The notes under the pieces were generated by a model. That model searched no databases. It was not told where the DNA came from and saw nothing but the letters and a program-made list of their open reading frames with translations. Position numbers and translations under genes: made by a program. From Woeseiaceae bacterium (GTDB taxonomy: Bacteria; Pseudomonadota; Gammaproteobacteria; Steroidobacterales; Woeseiaceae): 5,504 nt of DNA. Positions 1-5,182 of the stretch are shown piece by piece. The DNA lies in NCBI GenBank assembly GCA_022615525.1, contig JAKEGN010000324.1:1-5504 (forward strand), written 5' to 3'. Position 1 is the stretch's first letter. Every line of letters begins with the position of its first letter.

Positions 1-189
1 GAGTGAAATCGCGTCCCTGAATTCGTCGCCGAGTACGGCGTTGAAAGTTATGCCGATAATCAGGATGCCGTGCACCAGCGCCGCAAGAAACAGCATTGGC
101 GGGAGGCGATCGGGACGAGCCACGACCTGCAGACCCAGCTGCCCGAGGTTCAACCCGGAATCGTCGCTTTGCATTGTCGTTTCAGACAT
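1..189 (-). CDS. TonB-family energy transducer, N-terminal 63 residues only (C-terminus beyond left edge)
   Basis: The frame is open from an ATG at 189..187 to base 1, and no stop is reached, so the gene continues off the left edge. Residues 1-30 are polar and presumably cytoplasmic. Residues 31-53 form one hydrophobic segment (LPPMLFLAALVHGILIIGIT spans residues 29-48) with a single histidine, H40. TonB proteins have a short cytoplasmic N-terminus, one transmembrane helix carrying a conserved His (H20 in E. coli) that contacts ExbB/ExbD, and then a periplasmic linker and C-terminal domain. Here the linker would begin near residue 54. The position matching E. coli S16 is Ala36. The place next to gshB and the pil-chp operon matches tonB3 of P. 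aeruginosa, so a TonB3-like protein is likely. The Shine-Dalgarno is weak, but no in-frame ATG or GTG lies just upstream. The call rests on this short N-terminus and on synteny; the diagnostic C-terminal domain is not visible. Confidence 0.72.
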   Translation of the reverse strand, partial: MSETTMQSDDSGLNLGQLGLQVVARPDRLPPMLFLAALVHGILIIGITFNAVLGDEFRDAISL

Positions 190-228
190 GTCCAGACCGC
201 GGCCCAAAACCTGCGCCAGATCGGGCGC

Positions 229-259
229 ATTATCACATGAAAATCCTGACAATAATCAA
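229..259 (-). promoter_or_regulatory. Candidate sigma-70 promoter for the tonB-like gene
   Basis: On the - strand a GATAAT hexamer (234..229) is preceded by TGT, giving an extended -10 element (TGTGATAAT). A TTGATT hexamer at 259..254 could act as -35, but the spacer is 19 bases, which is longer than ideal. Transcription would start near base 222 and leave a leader of about 33 bases before the ATG at 189. This would let the tonB-like gene be transcribed apart from gshB. No convincing Fur box overlaps it. This is pattern matching by eye only. Confidence 0.35.
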
Positions 260-302
260 GTCTTTAAGGGACCAACTAAAATCCAGGTGGCAGACGACCA
301 TT

Positions 303-319
303 GAAAATCGCTGATTTTC
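303..319. repeat. Perfect 7-bp AT-rich inverted repeat in the gshB-tonB gap
   Basis: GAAAATC (303-309) and GATTTTC (313-319) are perfect reverse complements around a 3-base loop. The repeat lies about 90 bases downstream of the gshB stop on the - strand. No T-run follows on either strand, so it is not a classical intrinsic terminator. It could be an mRNA 3' stem or a protein-binding site. Confidence 0.4.
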
Positions 320-358
320 CTGACTGCCCTGTGTGGCCCGACAGCACAGTTTACGCTC

Positions 359-374
359 TTGCCGCTTCCGGCAA
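359..374 (-). terminator. Stem-loop just after gshB, possible 3' end or weak terminator
   Basis: TTGCCG (359-364) and CGGCAA (369-374) form a perfect 6-bp stem with a 4-base loop (GAAG on the - strand). The stem starts 35 bases after the gshB stop. The usual U-tract is missing, so it may protect an mRNA 3' end or assist Rho-dependent termination rather than terminate by itself. The role is inferred; the inverted repeat itself is plain to see. Confidence 0.3.
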
Positions 375-409
375 TGAGACGCAAGTCCGCTGCCGCCGAT
401 TGCGCCCGC

Positions 410-1387
410 TCACCTGTGGCGTTTGGGGCCATGCCCAAGGTGCCGGTCGATGGCATCGAAAAGGCTGCCGGCAATGTTCAGCGCGAATTGCCGGTCGAGC
501 TCGCGTATGCCGGTCGGGCTCGTTATGTTGATTTCGGTCAGGTAGTCGCCGATAACGTCCAGCCCGGCGAACAGCACACCACGCTCTTTCAGTGCCGGTC
601 CGACCTGCGAGCAGATCCAGCGGTCACGCGCACTGAGTTCGCGACCTTCGCCTGTCGCGCCCATAACGAGGTTTCCGCGGTTGTCATCGGCGGACGGAAT
701 GCGTGCCAGGGCATAGGGTATGGGCTCGCCGTCGACCAGCAATATGCGCTTGTCACCCTGCAGGATCTCCGGGATATAGACCTGTGCCATGGCAAAACGC
801 TGGCCATAATCCGTCAGCGTTTCGAAGATAACGTTGGCATTGTTGTCGCCGCTGCTTATCACAAATATGGACCGGCCACCCATGCCGTGGAGCGGCTTCA
901 CAACGATGCGTCCGTGCGACCTGAGAAACGATTTCATGTCCGGCATGGAGCGTGTAATCAACGTTTCAGGGCAGCATTCCGGAAACCAGGCCGTGTACGC
1001 TTTCTCGTTCATATCCCGCAGGCTTTGCGGGCGATTGACAACCAGCGCCCCGGCGATCTCGGCGCGCTCGAGAATGTACGTCGCGTAGATGTATTCCATG
1101 TCGAACGGCGGATCCTTGCGCATCAGGATAACGTCGAGGTCACCGAGACGGATTTCCTGAACAGTGTGCAGATCGAACCAATCCGCCGGCTGGTCGCGCA
1201 CCGTGAGCAGCCGCGACCGGGCCTTGGCGACACCCTGCGATATGCTGAGGTCCCCCAGTTCCATGTAATGAATGACGGCGCCGCGCCGTTGCGCTTCGAG
1301 CAGCATCGCGAAGGAACTGTCCTTTTTCGTCGTAATGTTCCGGATCGGGTCCATGACGACGCCTACCGACAGTTTATTCTCGGGCAT
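410..1387 (-). CDS. gshB: Glutathione synthetase (ATP-grasp ligase)
   Basis: This 325-residue cytoplasmic enzyme joins glycine to gamma-glutamylcysteine with ATP, the second and last step of glutathione synthesis. Its length is close to the 316 residues of E. coli GshB. The N-terminal domain carries VVMDPIRNITTKKDSSFAML (10-29) and RKDPPFDMEYIYATYILE (90-107). The ATP-grasp core has KPLHGMGGRSIF (164-175, the glycine-rich loop over ATP), GDKRILLVDGEP (211-222), ARIPSADDNRGNL (228-240) and GLDVIGDYLTEINITSPTGI (275-294). The last of these contains the acidic and Asn residues (D277, E285, N287) expected to bind Mg-ATP. One oddity is His167, where E. coli has Asp (KPLDGMGG). The ATG at 1387 is supported by AGGA at 1399..1396, 8 bases upstream. 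The gene is transcribed divergently from pilG, and the tonB-like gene follows it on the same strand. Confidence 0.96.
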   Translation of the reverse strand: MPENKLSVGVVMDPIRNITTKKDSSFAMLLEAQRRGAVIHYMELGDLSISQGVAKARSRLLTVRDQPADWFDLHTVQEIRLGDLDVILMRKDPPFDMEYIYATYILERAEIAGALVVNRPQSLRDMNEKAYTAWFPECCPETLITRSMPDMKSFLRSHGRIVVKPLHGMGGRSIFVISSGDNNANVIFETLTDYGQRFAMAQVYIPEILQGDKRILLVDGEPIPYALARIPSADDNRGNLVMGATGEGRELSARDRWICSQVGPALKERGVLFAGLDVIGDYLTEINITSPTGIRELDRQFALNIAGSLFDAIDRHLGHGPKRHR

Positions 1388-1445
1388 TGCTGTAATCCTG
1401 CAGCTTCCTGGGACGCTCGCATCCGCCGCTGTCGCGGCGCGGATA

Positions 1446-1451
1446 ACTATA
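1446..1451 (-). promoter_or_regulatory. Candidate -10 element for gshB
   Basis: The - strand reads TATAGT here, one mismatch from TATAAT. It lies about 59 bases upstream of the gshB ATG, so transcription would begin near base 1439. The hexamer 17 bases upstream (TGCCGC) is a poor -35, so the promoter would be weak or activator-dependent. Confidence 0.22.
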
Positions 1452-1627
1452 CAGTGCCGGGCTTCGCAGCGGCACGCGAGCTACGATCGCAGCCGGTTTC
1501 CCGCCGGCCATCCGGTGCCTGCCGCTGCGGGGGAGAAGCAGCTTGCGTAAGTGCATAATCCGATTGAATTTGCCGCCTGTGGCGCAGGTCATGGCGACAC
1601 TTATGTCAATATGGTACAAGTCGCACT

Positions 1628-1674
1628 TCCGATGAAAATTCGGAGTCTCTTTAGGGACATACCGACGAAATCGG
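1628..1674. repeat. Pair of similar short inverted repeats upstream of pilG
   Basis: TCCGA (1628-1632) pairs with TCGGA (1640-1644) around a 7-base loop. CCGA (1662-1665) pairs with TCGG (1671-1674) around a 5-base loop. The two share the CCGA-n-GAAA-n-TCGG pattern, and their left CCGA arms start 33 bases apart, about three helical turns. They lie 60-100 bases before the pilG start. They could be a pair of operator half-sites or leader-RNA hairpins, but short repeats like these also arise by chance in GC-rich DNA. Confidence 0.3.
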
Positions 1675-1720
1675 CATGGGGCGCGAACTCCCGGTGGGTC
1701 GCAGAAATTCGCAAGCGGGC

Positions 1721-1725
1721 GAGGA
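1721..1725 (+). promoter_or_regulatory. Ribosome binding site that fixes the GTG start of pilG
   Basis: GAGGA lies 6 bases before GTG at 1732, which is ideal spacing. There is no in-frame ATG nearby that fits the receiver domain, so this site decides in favour of the GTG start. Confidence 0.8.
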
Positions 1726-1731
1726 ATTCCG

Positions 1732-2124
1732 GTGTCAAATAACGCATCTCGAAGTCTCAACGGACTCAAGATTCTTGTCGTGGACGACAGCAAGACCATC
1801 CGGCGAACTGCCGAGACCCTGCTGTCCAAGGAAGGCTGCCAGGTATTTACCGCGATCGATGGCTTCGATGCATTATCGAAGATCGCCGATCATCAGCCGG
1901 ATCTGATTTTCGTGGACATCATGATGCCGCGCCTCGACGGCTATCAGACCTGTTCGCTGATCAAGCACAACAAGGTTTTCAAAGATACGCCGGTGATCAT
2001 GCTGTCGAGCAAGGATGGGCTGTTCGATCGGGCGCGCGGGCGAATTGTCGGATCCGAGCAGTACCTGACCAAACCATTCACCAAGGACGAACTGCTCGGC
2101 GCAATTTCCAACCAGATCAATTAG
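1732..2124 (+). CDS. pilG: PilG, CheY-like response regulator of twitching motility
   Basis: This is a 130-residue single receiver domain with no output domain. The visible receiver residues are the acidic pair D18-D19 (VVDDSKTIRRTAETLLSKEG, 16-35), the phospho-acceptor D62 (FVDIMMPRLDGYQTC, 60-74), S92 in the switch position (VIMLSSKDGLFD, 88-99) and K114 (YLTKPF, 111-116). SKTIRRTAETLL, AIDGFDAL and SSKDGLFD are characteristic of PilG and set it apart from generic CheY. In P. aeruginosa PilG is phosphorylated by ChpA and promotes pilus extension and cAMP production, acting near the cell poles. The GTG start has an ideal Shine-Dalgarno. The first 10 residues are polar and poorly conserved. 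It is the first gene of the operon; its TAG stop overlaps the ribosome binding site of pilH. Confidence 0.95.
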   Translation: MSNNASRSLNGLKILVVDDSKTIRRTAETLLSKEGCQVFTAIDGFDALSKIADHQPDLIFVDIMMPRLDGYQTCSLIKHNKVFKDTPVIMLSSKDGLFDRARGRIVGSEQYLTKPFTKDELLGAISNQIN

Positions 2125-2133
2125 GAAAAACCA

Positions 2134-2499
2134 ATGGCAGTGATTCTGATAGTTGATGACTCTCCAACCGAGTTGCACCTTTTCCAGAACATGCTGGAAA
2201 AAAGTGGTTTCAAGACGCTTGTGGCCGACAGCGGCGAAGAAGGCATACGCCAGGCGCAGGCGTCCAGGCCGGATTGCATTCTGATGGATGTCGTCATGCC
2301 AGGCATGAACGGTTTCCAGGCAACACGCAAACTGACTCACGATCCGAAGACCTCGGAGATTCCGGTAATCATGATTACTTCCAAGGATCAGGAGACGGAC
2401 AAGATCTGGGGCATGCGCCAGGGGGCGGTCGAGTACCTGGTGAAGCCGGTGACCGAAAAGCAACTGGTTGCCAAGATCAATGCGGTAATGGCCGATTGA
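2134..2499 (+). CDS. pilH: PilH, second CheY-like response regulator of the Pil-Chp system
   Basis: This 121-residue stand-alone receiver has D8-D9 (ILIVDDSPTELH, 4-15), the phospho-acceptor D52 (ILMDVVMPGMNGFQ, 49-62), T82 (VIMITSKDQETDK, 78-90) and K104 (YLVKPV, 101-106). The MPGMNGFQATRKL and SKDQETDKIWGMRQGA segments are typical of PilH. In P. aeruginosa PilH is the counterpart of PilG and is linked to pilus retraction, or to draining phosphoryl groups from ChpA. The start ATG is 9 bases after the pilG stop. Its Shine-Dalgarno AGGA (2123-2126) overlaps the pilG TAG, so the two are probably translated in a coupled manner. The TGA stop lies within the first copy of a 13-bp tandem repeat that leads into pilI. 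Confidence 0.95.
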   Translation: MAVILIVDDSPTELHLFQNMLEKSGFKTLVADSGEEGIRQAQASRPDCILMDVVMPGMNGFQATRKLTHDPKTSEIPVIMITSKDQETDKIWGMRQGAVEYLVKPVTEKQLVAKINAVMAD

Positions 2500-2516
2500 A
2501 TGAGCCGATTGAATGA
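2491..2516 (+). repeat. Perfect 13-bp tandem duplication across the pilH stop and pilI start
   Basis: GCCGATTGAATGA occurs at 2491-2503 and again, directly abutting, at 2504-2516. The first copy carries the last two codons and the TGA of pilH, plus an ATG at 2500 immediately after the stop. The second copy carries the ATG at 2513 that begins pilI. From the ATG at 2500 translation would give six codons (MSRLNE) and stop at 2518-2520, overlapping the pilI start. With one copy removed, pilI would begin directly after the pilH TGA. Confidence 0.9.
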
Positions 2517-3076
2517 ATGATAAATCGGACCTGAAAGCGCTGGTCGAAACACCGTTCGATCTTCTGAAAGAGCTGGAGCGTCGCAGTCGGGTCGCTGTTG
2601 CAGGCAAGGGTACGGGCGCACTGCCGGCGGAATGGGTGGGAATCGGCTTCCGCATCGGGCAGGAACAATTCGTGGCAAACCGGAACCAGGTGCGGGAAGT
2701 GCTGATGTTGCCCGAGGCGATGACCCGGGTGCCGGGCGCAAAGCGCTGGGTGCTCGGCATCGCAAACCTGCGCGGCCATTTGCTGCCGCTGATCGATGTC
2801 AAATTGATGTTCGGCAGTGGCCGGACATCGCTACGCCGGATTACACGGGTAATTTCCGTCAACCACCGTGAGATACCTGCCGGCCTCGTGGTCGACGAAG
2901 TACTGGGGTTCCGCCGATTCGTCGACAGCGAGTTCACAAAAACCTGGCCGCAGACCGCAATTCGTTGCGACCGCTTTCTGAGCGGTGCATATCAGAGAGG
3001 CCAGGATGTCTGGCCCATTTTCGGGTTATACGACCTGATCGAAAGCAATACGTTTTTACAGGCGGCCGCGGAGTAA
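2513..3076 (+). CDS. pilI: PilI, CheW-like adaptor linking PilJ to ChpA
   Basis: This 187-residue cytoplasmic protein is slightly longer than the roughly 178 residues I recall for P. aeruginosa PilI. Residues 1-38 are a variable, helical-looking N-terminus (TPFDLLKELERRSR, 13-26, recalls the TPFQLL opening of other PilI proteins). A CheW domain follows from about residue 41 to 180: WVGIGFRIGQEQFV (41-54), LPEAMTRVPGAKRWVLGIAN (66-85), NLRGHLLPLIDV (85-96, with the CheW-signature NLRG) and AGLVVDEVLGFRRF (123-136). CheW proteins bridge receptor tips to the P5 domain of CheA-type kinases, here expected to be PilJ and ChpA. The ATG at 2513 lies in the second copy of a 13-bp tandem repeat and lacks a good Shine-Dalgarno, so translation probably depends on coupling with pilH. 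The Pil-Chp context makes PilI preferable to a generic CheW call. Confidence 0.92.
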   Translation: MNDKSDLKALVETPFDLLKELERRSRVAVAGKGTGALPAEWVGIGFRIGQEQFVANRNQVREVLMLPEAMTRVPGAKRWVLGIANLRGHLLPLIDVKLMFGSGRTSLRRITRVISVNHREIPAGLVVDEVLGFRRFVDSEFTKTWPQTAIRCDRFLSGAYQRGQDVWPIFGLYDLIESNTFLQAAAE

Positions 3077-3115
3077 CGCGGCATACCATCCAAACCAAAG
3101 AACAGTTGCAAAGCC

Positions 3116-5140
3116 ATGGCGAACAAAACCAAATCATTCTCCGCTTACACGGTATTCGCAGCGCTTGTCGCGCTGCTGCTTGTGGTTGCGGCCGGCATCG
3201 TTTACCTGCAGGTCGGGCGAGCCGGTTCGTCGGGATCCGGTGTCGCCGAGCTCGCCGCACTTTCCCAGGCAATACCGCGTTATGCGACAGACGCGATCAA
3301 TGGAGATGCCGGTGCCCTGGGGCGCCTGGATGCCAGCGTGCAACGCCTTGCACAGTTGCGCGATGCAACGGTCGCCGGCGGCTTGCCTGGCGGTTCCGGA
3401 GCCTGGCGTGATCTCGACATGCATGCCCGGGCCATCCTGGAGAAGCGCGCCGGGATCGAGGCTATTGCCACCGCTCAGGCGTTCGTCAGCGAACACATGT
3501 TGCAGATGCTGATCGCATCGGATGCGCTGCTGGACCATGCAGCCAGTACCGCAATCGTGCAGCAGTTTCAGCAGCGGGGGGCCAAGCTGGACCAGGTCCT
3601 GCAGGGCCTGATGACAAGCGTGGATCCTGGCGCGGCAGCCAGCACCCTGGCAGGGGACATCAGCTGGATGCGACAGGTAACGAATGCGTTGTCCGGTGCC
3701 GCAAGTAATCTCGACGTGCGTGCACTGGATGCGGCGACGCGCGAAGCCTCGCTCGTTCCGGTGGAAGGGCTGCTGGCGGACATCGAGGCGCAAGTGAACC
3801 TGGCAGTGCAGGCAGCTGCCGGAATCGGCGGCCTGCAGGGAAGTCTGGAGGGCCTGTCACGAACCGCGGGCACGCTGCTGGACAGTGCGTTCGCCGCAAC
3901 AGACGGTGGCGGCCCGGGCGGCCTGATGGACAGCCCGTGGTTGCCAATCAGCCTGTTGGGCGCGGCACTCCTGCTGCTTGCAGGTCTTGCCGCGTTGCAT
4001 GCGAAGTCAACTGTTTTCGAAAGAACGTCGCGGGAGCAATCCGAACAGAACGAACGCAATCAGCAGGCCATCCTGCGATTGCTCGATGAGCTGGGCAGTC
4101 TTGCCGACGGAGACCTGACCGTCGAGGCCACCGTCACCGAGGACATCACCGGCGCCATCGCGGATTCGATCAACTATGCAATCGAAAAGCTTCGTGAACT
4201 GGTCGCGACGATCAACGAAACGGCAATCATGGTCGATTCGGCTGCCAAACAGACTGAAAGTACTGCCGTCAACATGAAACGCGCCGCGGAAAACCAGGGT
4301 CGGGAAATCGCCGCGGCGACCGGTTCCATCGTCTCGATGGCGGCGTCGATCGAGGAAGTTTCCGGAAACGCGGAGAGGTCATCCGATGTTGCACGGCATT
4401 CGGTGGAGGTGGCGCACAAGGGCGGTGCGGCAGTACGACGCACGATCGATGGAATGAATGCCATTCGCGAGACCATTCAGGACACGTCGAAACGGATCAA
4501 GCGGCTCGGCGAAAGTTCGCAGGAAATCGGCAATATCGTCGAACTGATCAATGATATTGCGGAGCAGACCAACATTCTTGCCCTGAACGCATCAATCCAG
4601 GCCTCGATGGCGGGAGAGGCGGGGCGCGGATTCGCCGTGGTCGCCGACGAGGTGCAGCGCCTCGCAGAGCGCTCGACCAATGCGACCAAGCAGATCGAAG
4701 TCCTGGTGAGGACGATCCAGTCGGATACCAACGAGGCCGTGATCTCCATGGAGCGCAGCACGACCGACGTCGTCGGTGGCGCGCTGCTTGCGGAGAATGC
4801 CGGGGCAGCTCTGGATGAGATCGAACAGGTCTCGAATCAGATCGCCAACCTGGTGCAGAACATTTCCGGCTCCGCGAGGCAGCAGGCAGGTTCGGCCGCT
4901 GACGTCACCAGGCGAACCACAAAGCTCAAGGAAATCAGCGATCAGACCAGCAGGGCGACAGCGGCAACGGCAGCGTCCATCTCCAAGCTTTCCGAACTCG
5001 CATCGCAGCTGCGCAAGACCGTGGCCGGATTCACCTTGCCGAGTTCCGCCCTGAAGGCCACCCCGCTCGCCACGGCCGTGTCGAGGTCGCCGGCTCCGCC
5101 AGCAAAAAAGCCGCAGTCACGGGATCAGGCGACAGGCTAG
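3116..5140 (+). CDS. pilJ: PilJ, methyl-accepting chemotaxis receptor for type IV pilus twitching
   Basis: This 674-residue inner-membrane receptor is near the 682 residues I recall for P. aeruginosa PilJ. Residues 10-32 form TM1. Residues 33-272 form an Ala/Gly-rich, mostly helical periplasmic sensor region that is much less conserved than the rest and ends in GGGPGG (264-269). TM2 spans about 275-296. A HAMP region covers about 312-365, with NQQAILRLLDELGSLADGDL (315-334). The signalling coiled coil covers about 365-640, with its hairpin tip around EQTNILALNASIQASMAG (483-500) followed by GRGFAVVADEVQRLAERS (503-520). The ASIQASMAG variant, instead of AAIEAARAG of ordinary MCPs, is typical of PilJ. 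The C-terminus (641-674) is a Pro/Ala/Lys-rich tail with no CheR-binding NWETF-type pentapeptide. In P. aeruginosa PilJ signals through PilI to ChpA. The ATG has only a weak Shine-Dalgarno, but TM1 follows it directly. The 39-base gap after pilI fits one operon. Confidence 0.95.
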   Translation: MANKTKSFSAYTVFAALVALLLVVAAGIVYLQVGRAGSSGSGVAELAALSQAIPRYATDAINGDAGALGRLDASVQRLAQLRDATVAGGLPGGSGAWRDLDMHARAILEKRAGIEAIATAQAFVSEHMLQMLIASDALLDHAASTAIVQQFQQRGAKLDQVLQGLMTSVDPGAAASTLAGDISWMRQVTNALSGAASNLDVRALDAATREASLVPVEGLLADIEAQVNLAVQAAAGIGGLQGSLEGLSRTAGTLLDSAFAATDGGGPGGLMDSPWLPISLLGAALLLLAGLAALHAKSTVFERTSREQSEQNERNQQAILRLLDELGSLADGDLTVEATVTEDITGAIADSINYAIEKLRELVATINETAIMVDSAAKQTESTAVNMKRAAENQGREIAAATGSIVSMAASIEEVSGNAERSSDVARHSVEVAHKGGAAVRRTIDGMNAIRETIQDTSKRIKRLGESSQEIGNIVELINDIAEQTNILALNASIQASMAGEAGRGFAVVADEVQRLAERSTNATKQIEVLVRTIQSDTNEAVISMERSTTDVVGGALLAENAGAALDEIEQVSNQIANLVQNISGSARQQAGSAADVTRRTTKLKEISDQTSRATAATAASISKLSELASQLRKTVAGFTLPSSALKATPLATAVSRSPAPPAKKPQSRDQATG

Positions 5141-5182
5141 CCGTGGCCCGTCCGTAGCATCCGAAACCTGCAGCAAGGGTCA

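Larger units (their letters stand above)
1388..1731. other. Divergent intergenic region between gshB and pilG
   Basis: These 344 bases separate two divergent start codons and must contain both promoters unless transcription comes from further away. On the - strand, TATAGT (1451..1446) is a fair -10 for gshB and would give a leader of about 50 bases, but I find no good -35 in front of it. A perfect TTGACA is present at 1609..1604 on the - strand without a matching -10. On the + strand no convincing sigma-70 or sigma-54 promoter for pilG stands out; CATAAT (1554-1559) and TACAAG (1615-1620) are weak candidates. Two short CCGA/TCGG hairpins lie at 1628-1644 and 1662-1674. The small frames crossing this region do not look coding. 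Confidence 0.6.

Noticed and set aside
41..314. Two overlapping + strand frames of 72-87 codons at the left edge
   Set aside because: They are antisense to the TonB-like N-terminus and its promoter region. The - strand translation shows a clear cytoplasmic N-terminus and transmembrane helix with a conserved His, while these show nothing.
359..1558. A 399-codon open frame on the + strand
   Set aside because: It lies antisense to gshB, which has full family motifs on the - strand. The translation shows no recognisable domain and reflects the codon bias of gshB.
1579..1595. A possible sigma-54 promoter (TGTGGCGCAGGTCATGGC) for pilG
   Set aside because: The GG and GC dinucleotides are 11 rather than 10 bases apart, and the -12 half (TGGC) does not match TTGC. 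The spacing is strict for sigma-54, so I do not call it.
1551..1742. A 63-codon + strand frame starting at GTG 1551 that overlaps the pilG start by 11 bases, a possible leader peptide or small gene
   Set aside because: Third-position GC is lower than in the neighbouring genes, rare codons (AGG, ATA, AGT) occur, no Shine-Dalgarno precedes it, and I recognise no similarity. The overlap with pilG is suggestive but not enough.
1374..1829. A 151-codon open frame on the - strand covering the divergent intergenic region
   Set aside because: It overlaps the starts of both gshB and pilG, has no ribosome binding site that I can support, and encodes an Arg-rich product without recognisable motifs.
1873..2937. 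A 354-codon open frame on the - strand
   Set aside because: It runs antisense across pilG, pilH and pilI, all of which are well supported. A frame crossing three genes and their junctions is a GC-rich shadow, with a low-complexity Arg/His/Ser-rich product.
3134..4059. Several open frames of 95-219 codons on the - strand
   Set aside because: They are antisense to the periplasmic-domain part of pilJ and are Arg/Ser/Pro-rich, as expected for reverse frames of a GC-rich gene.
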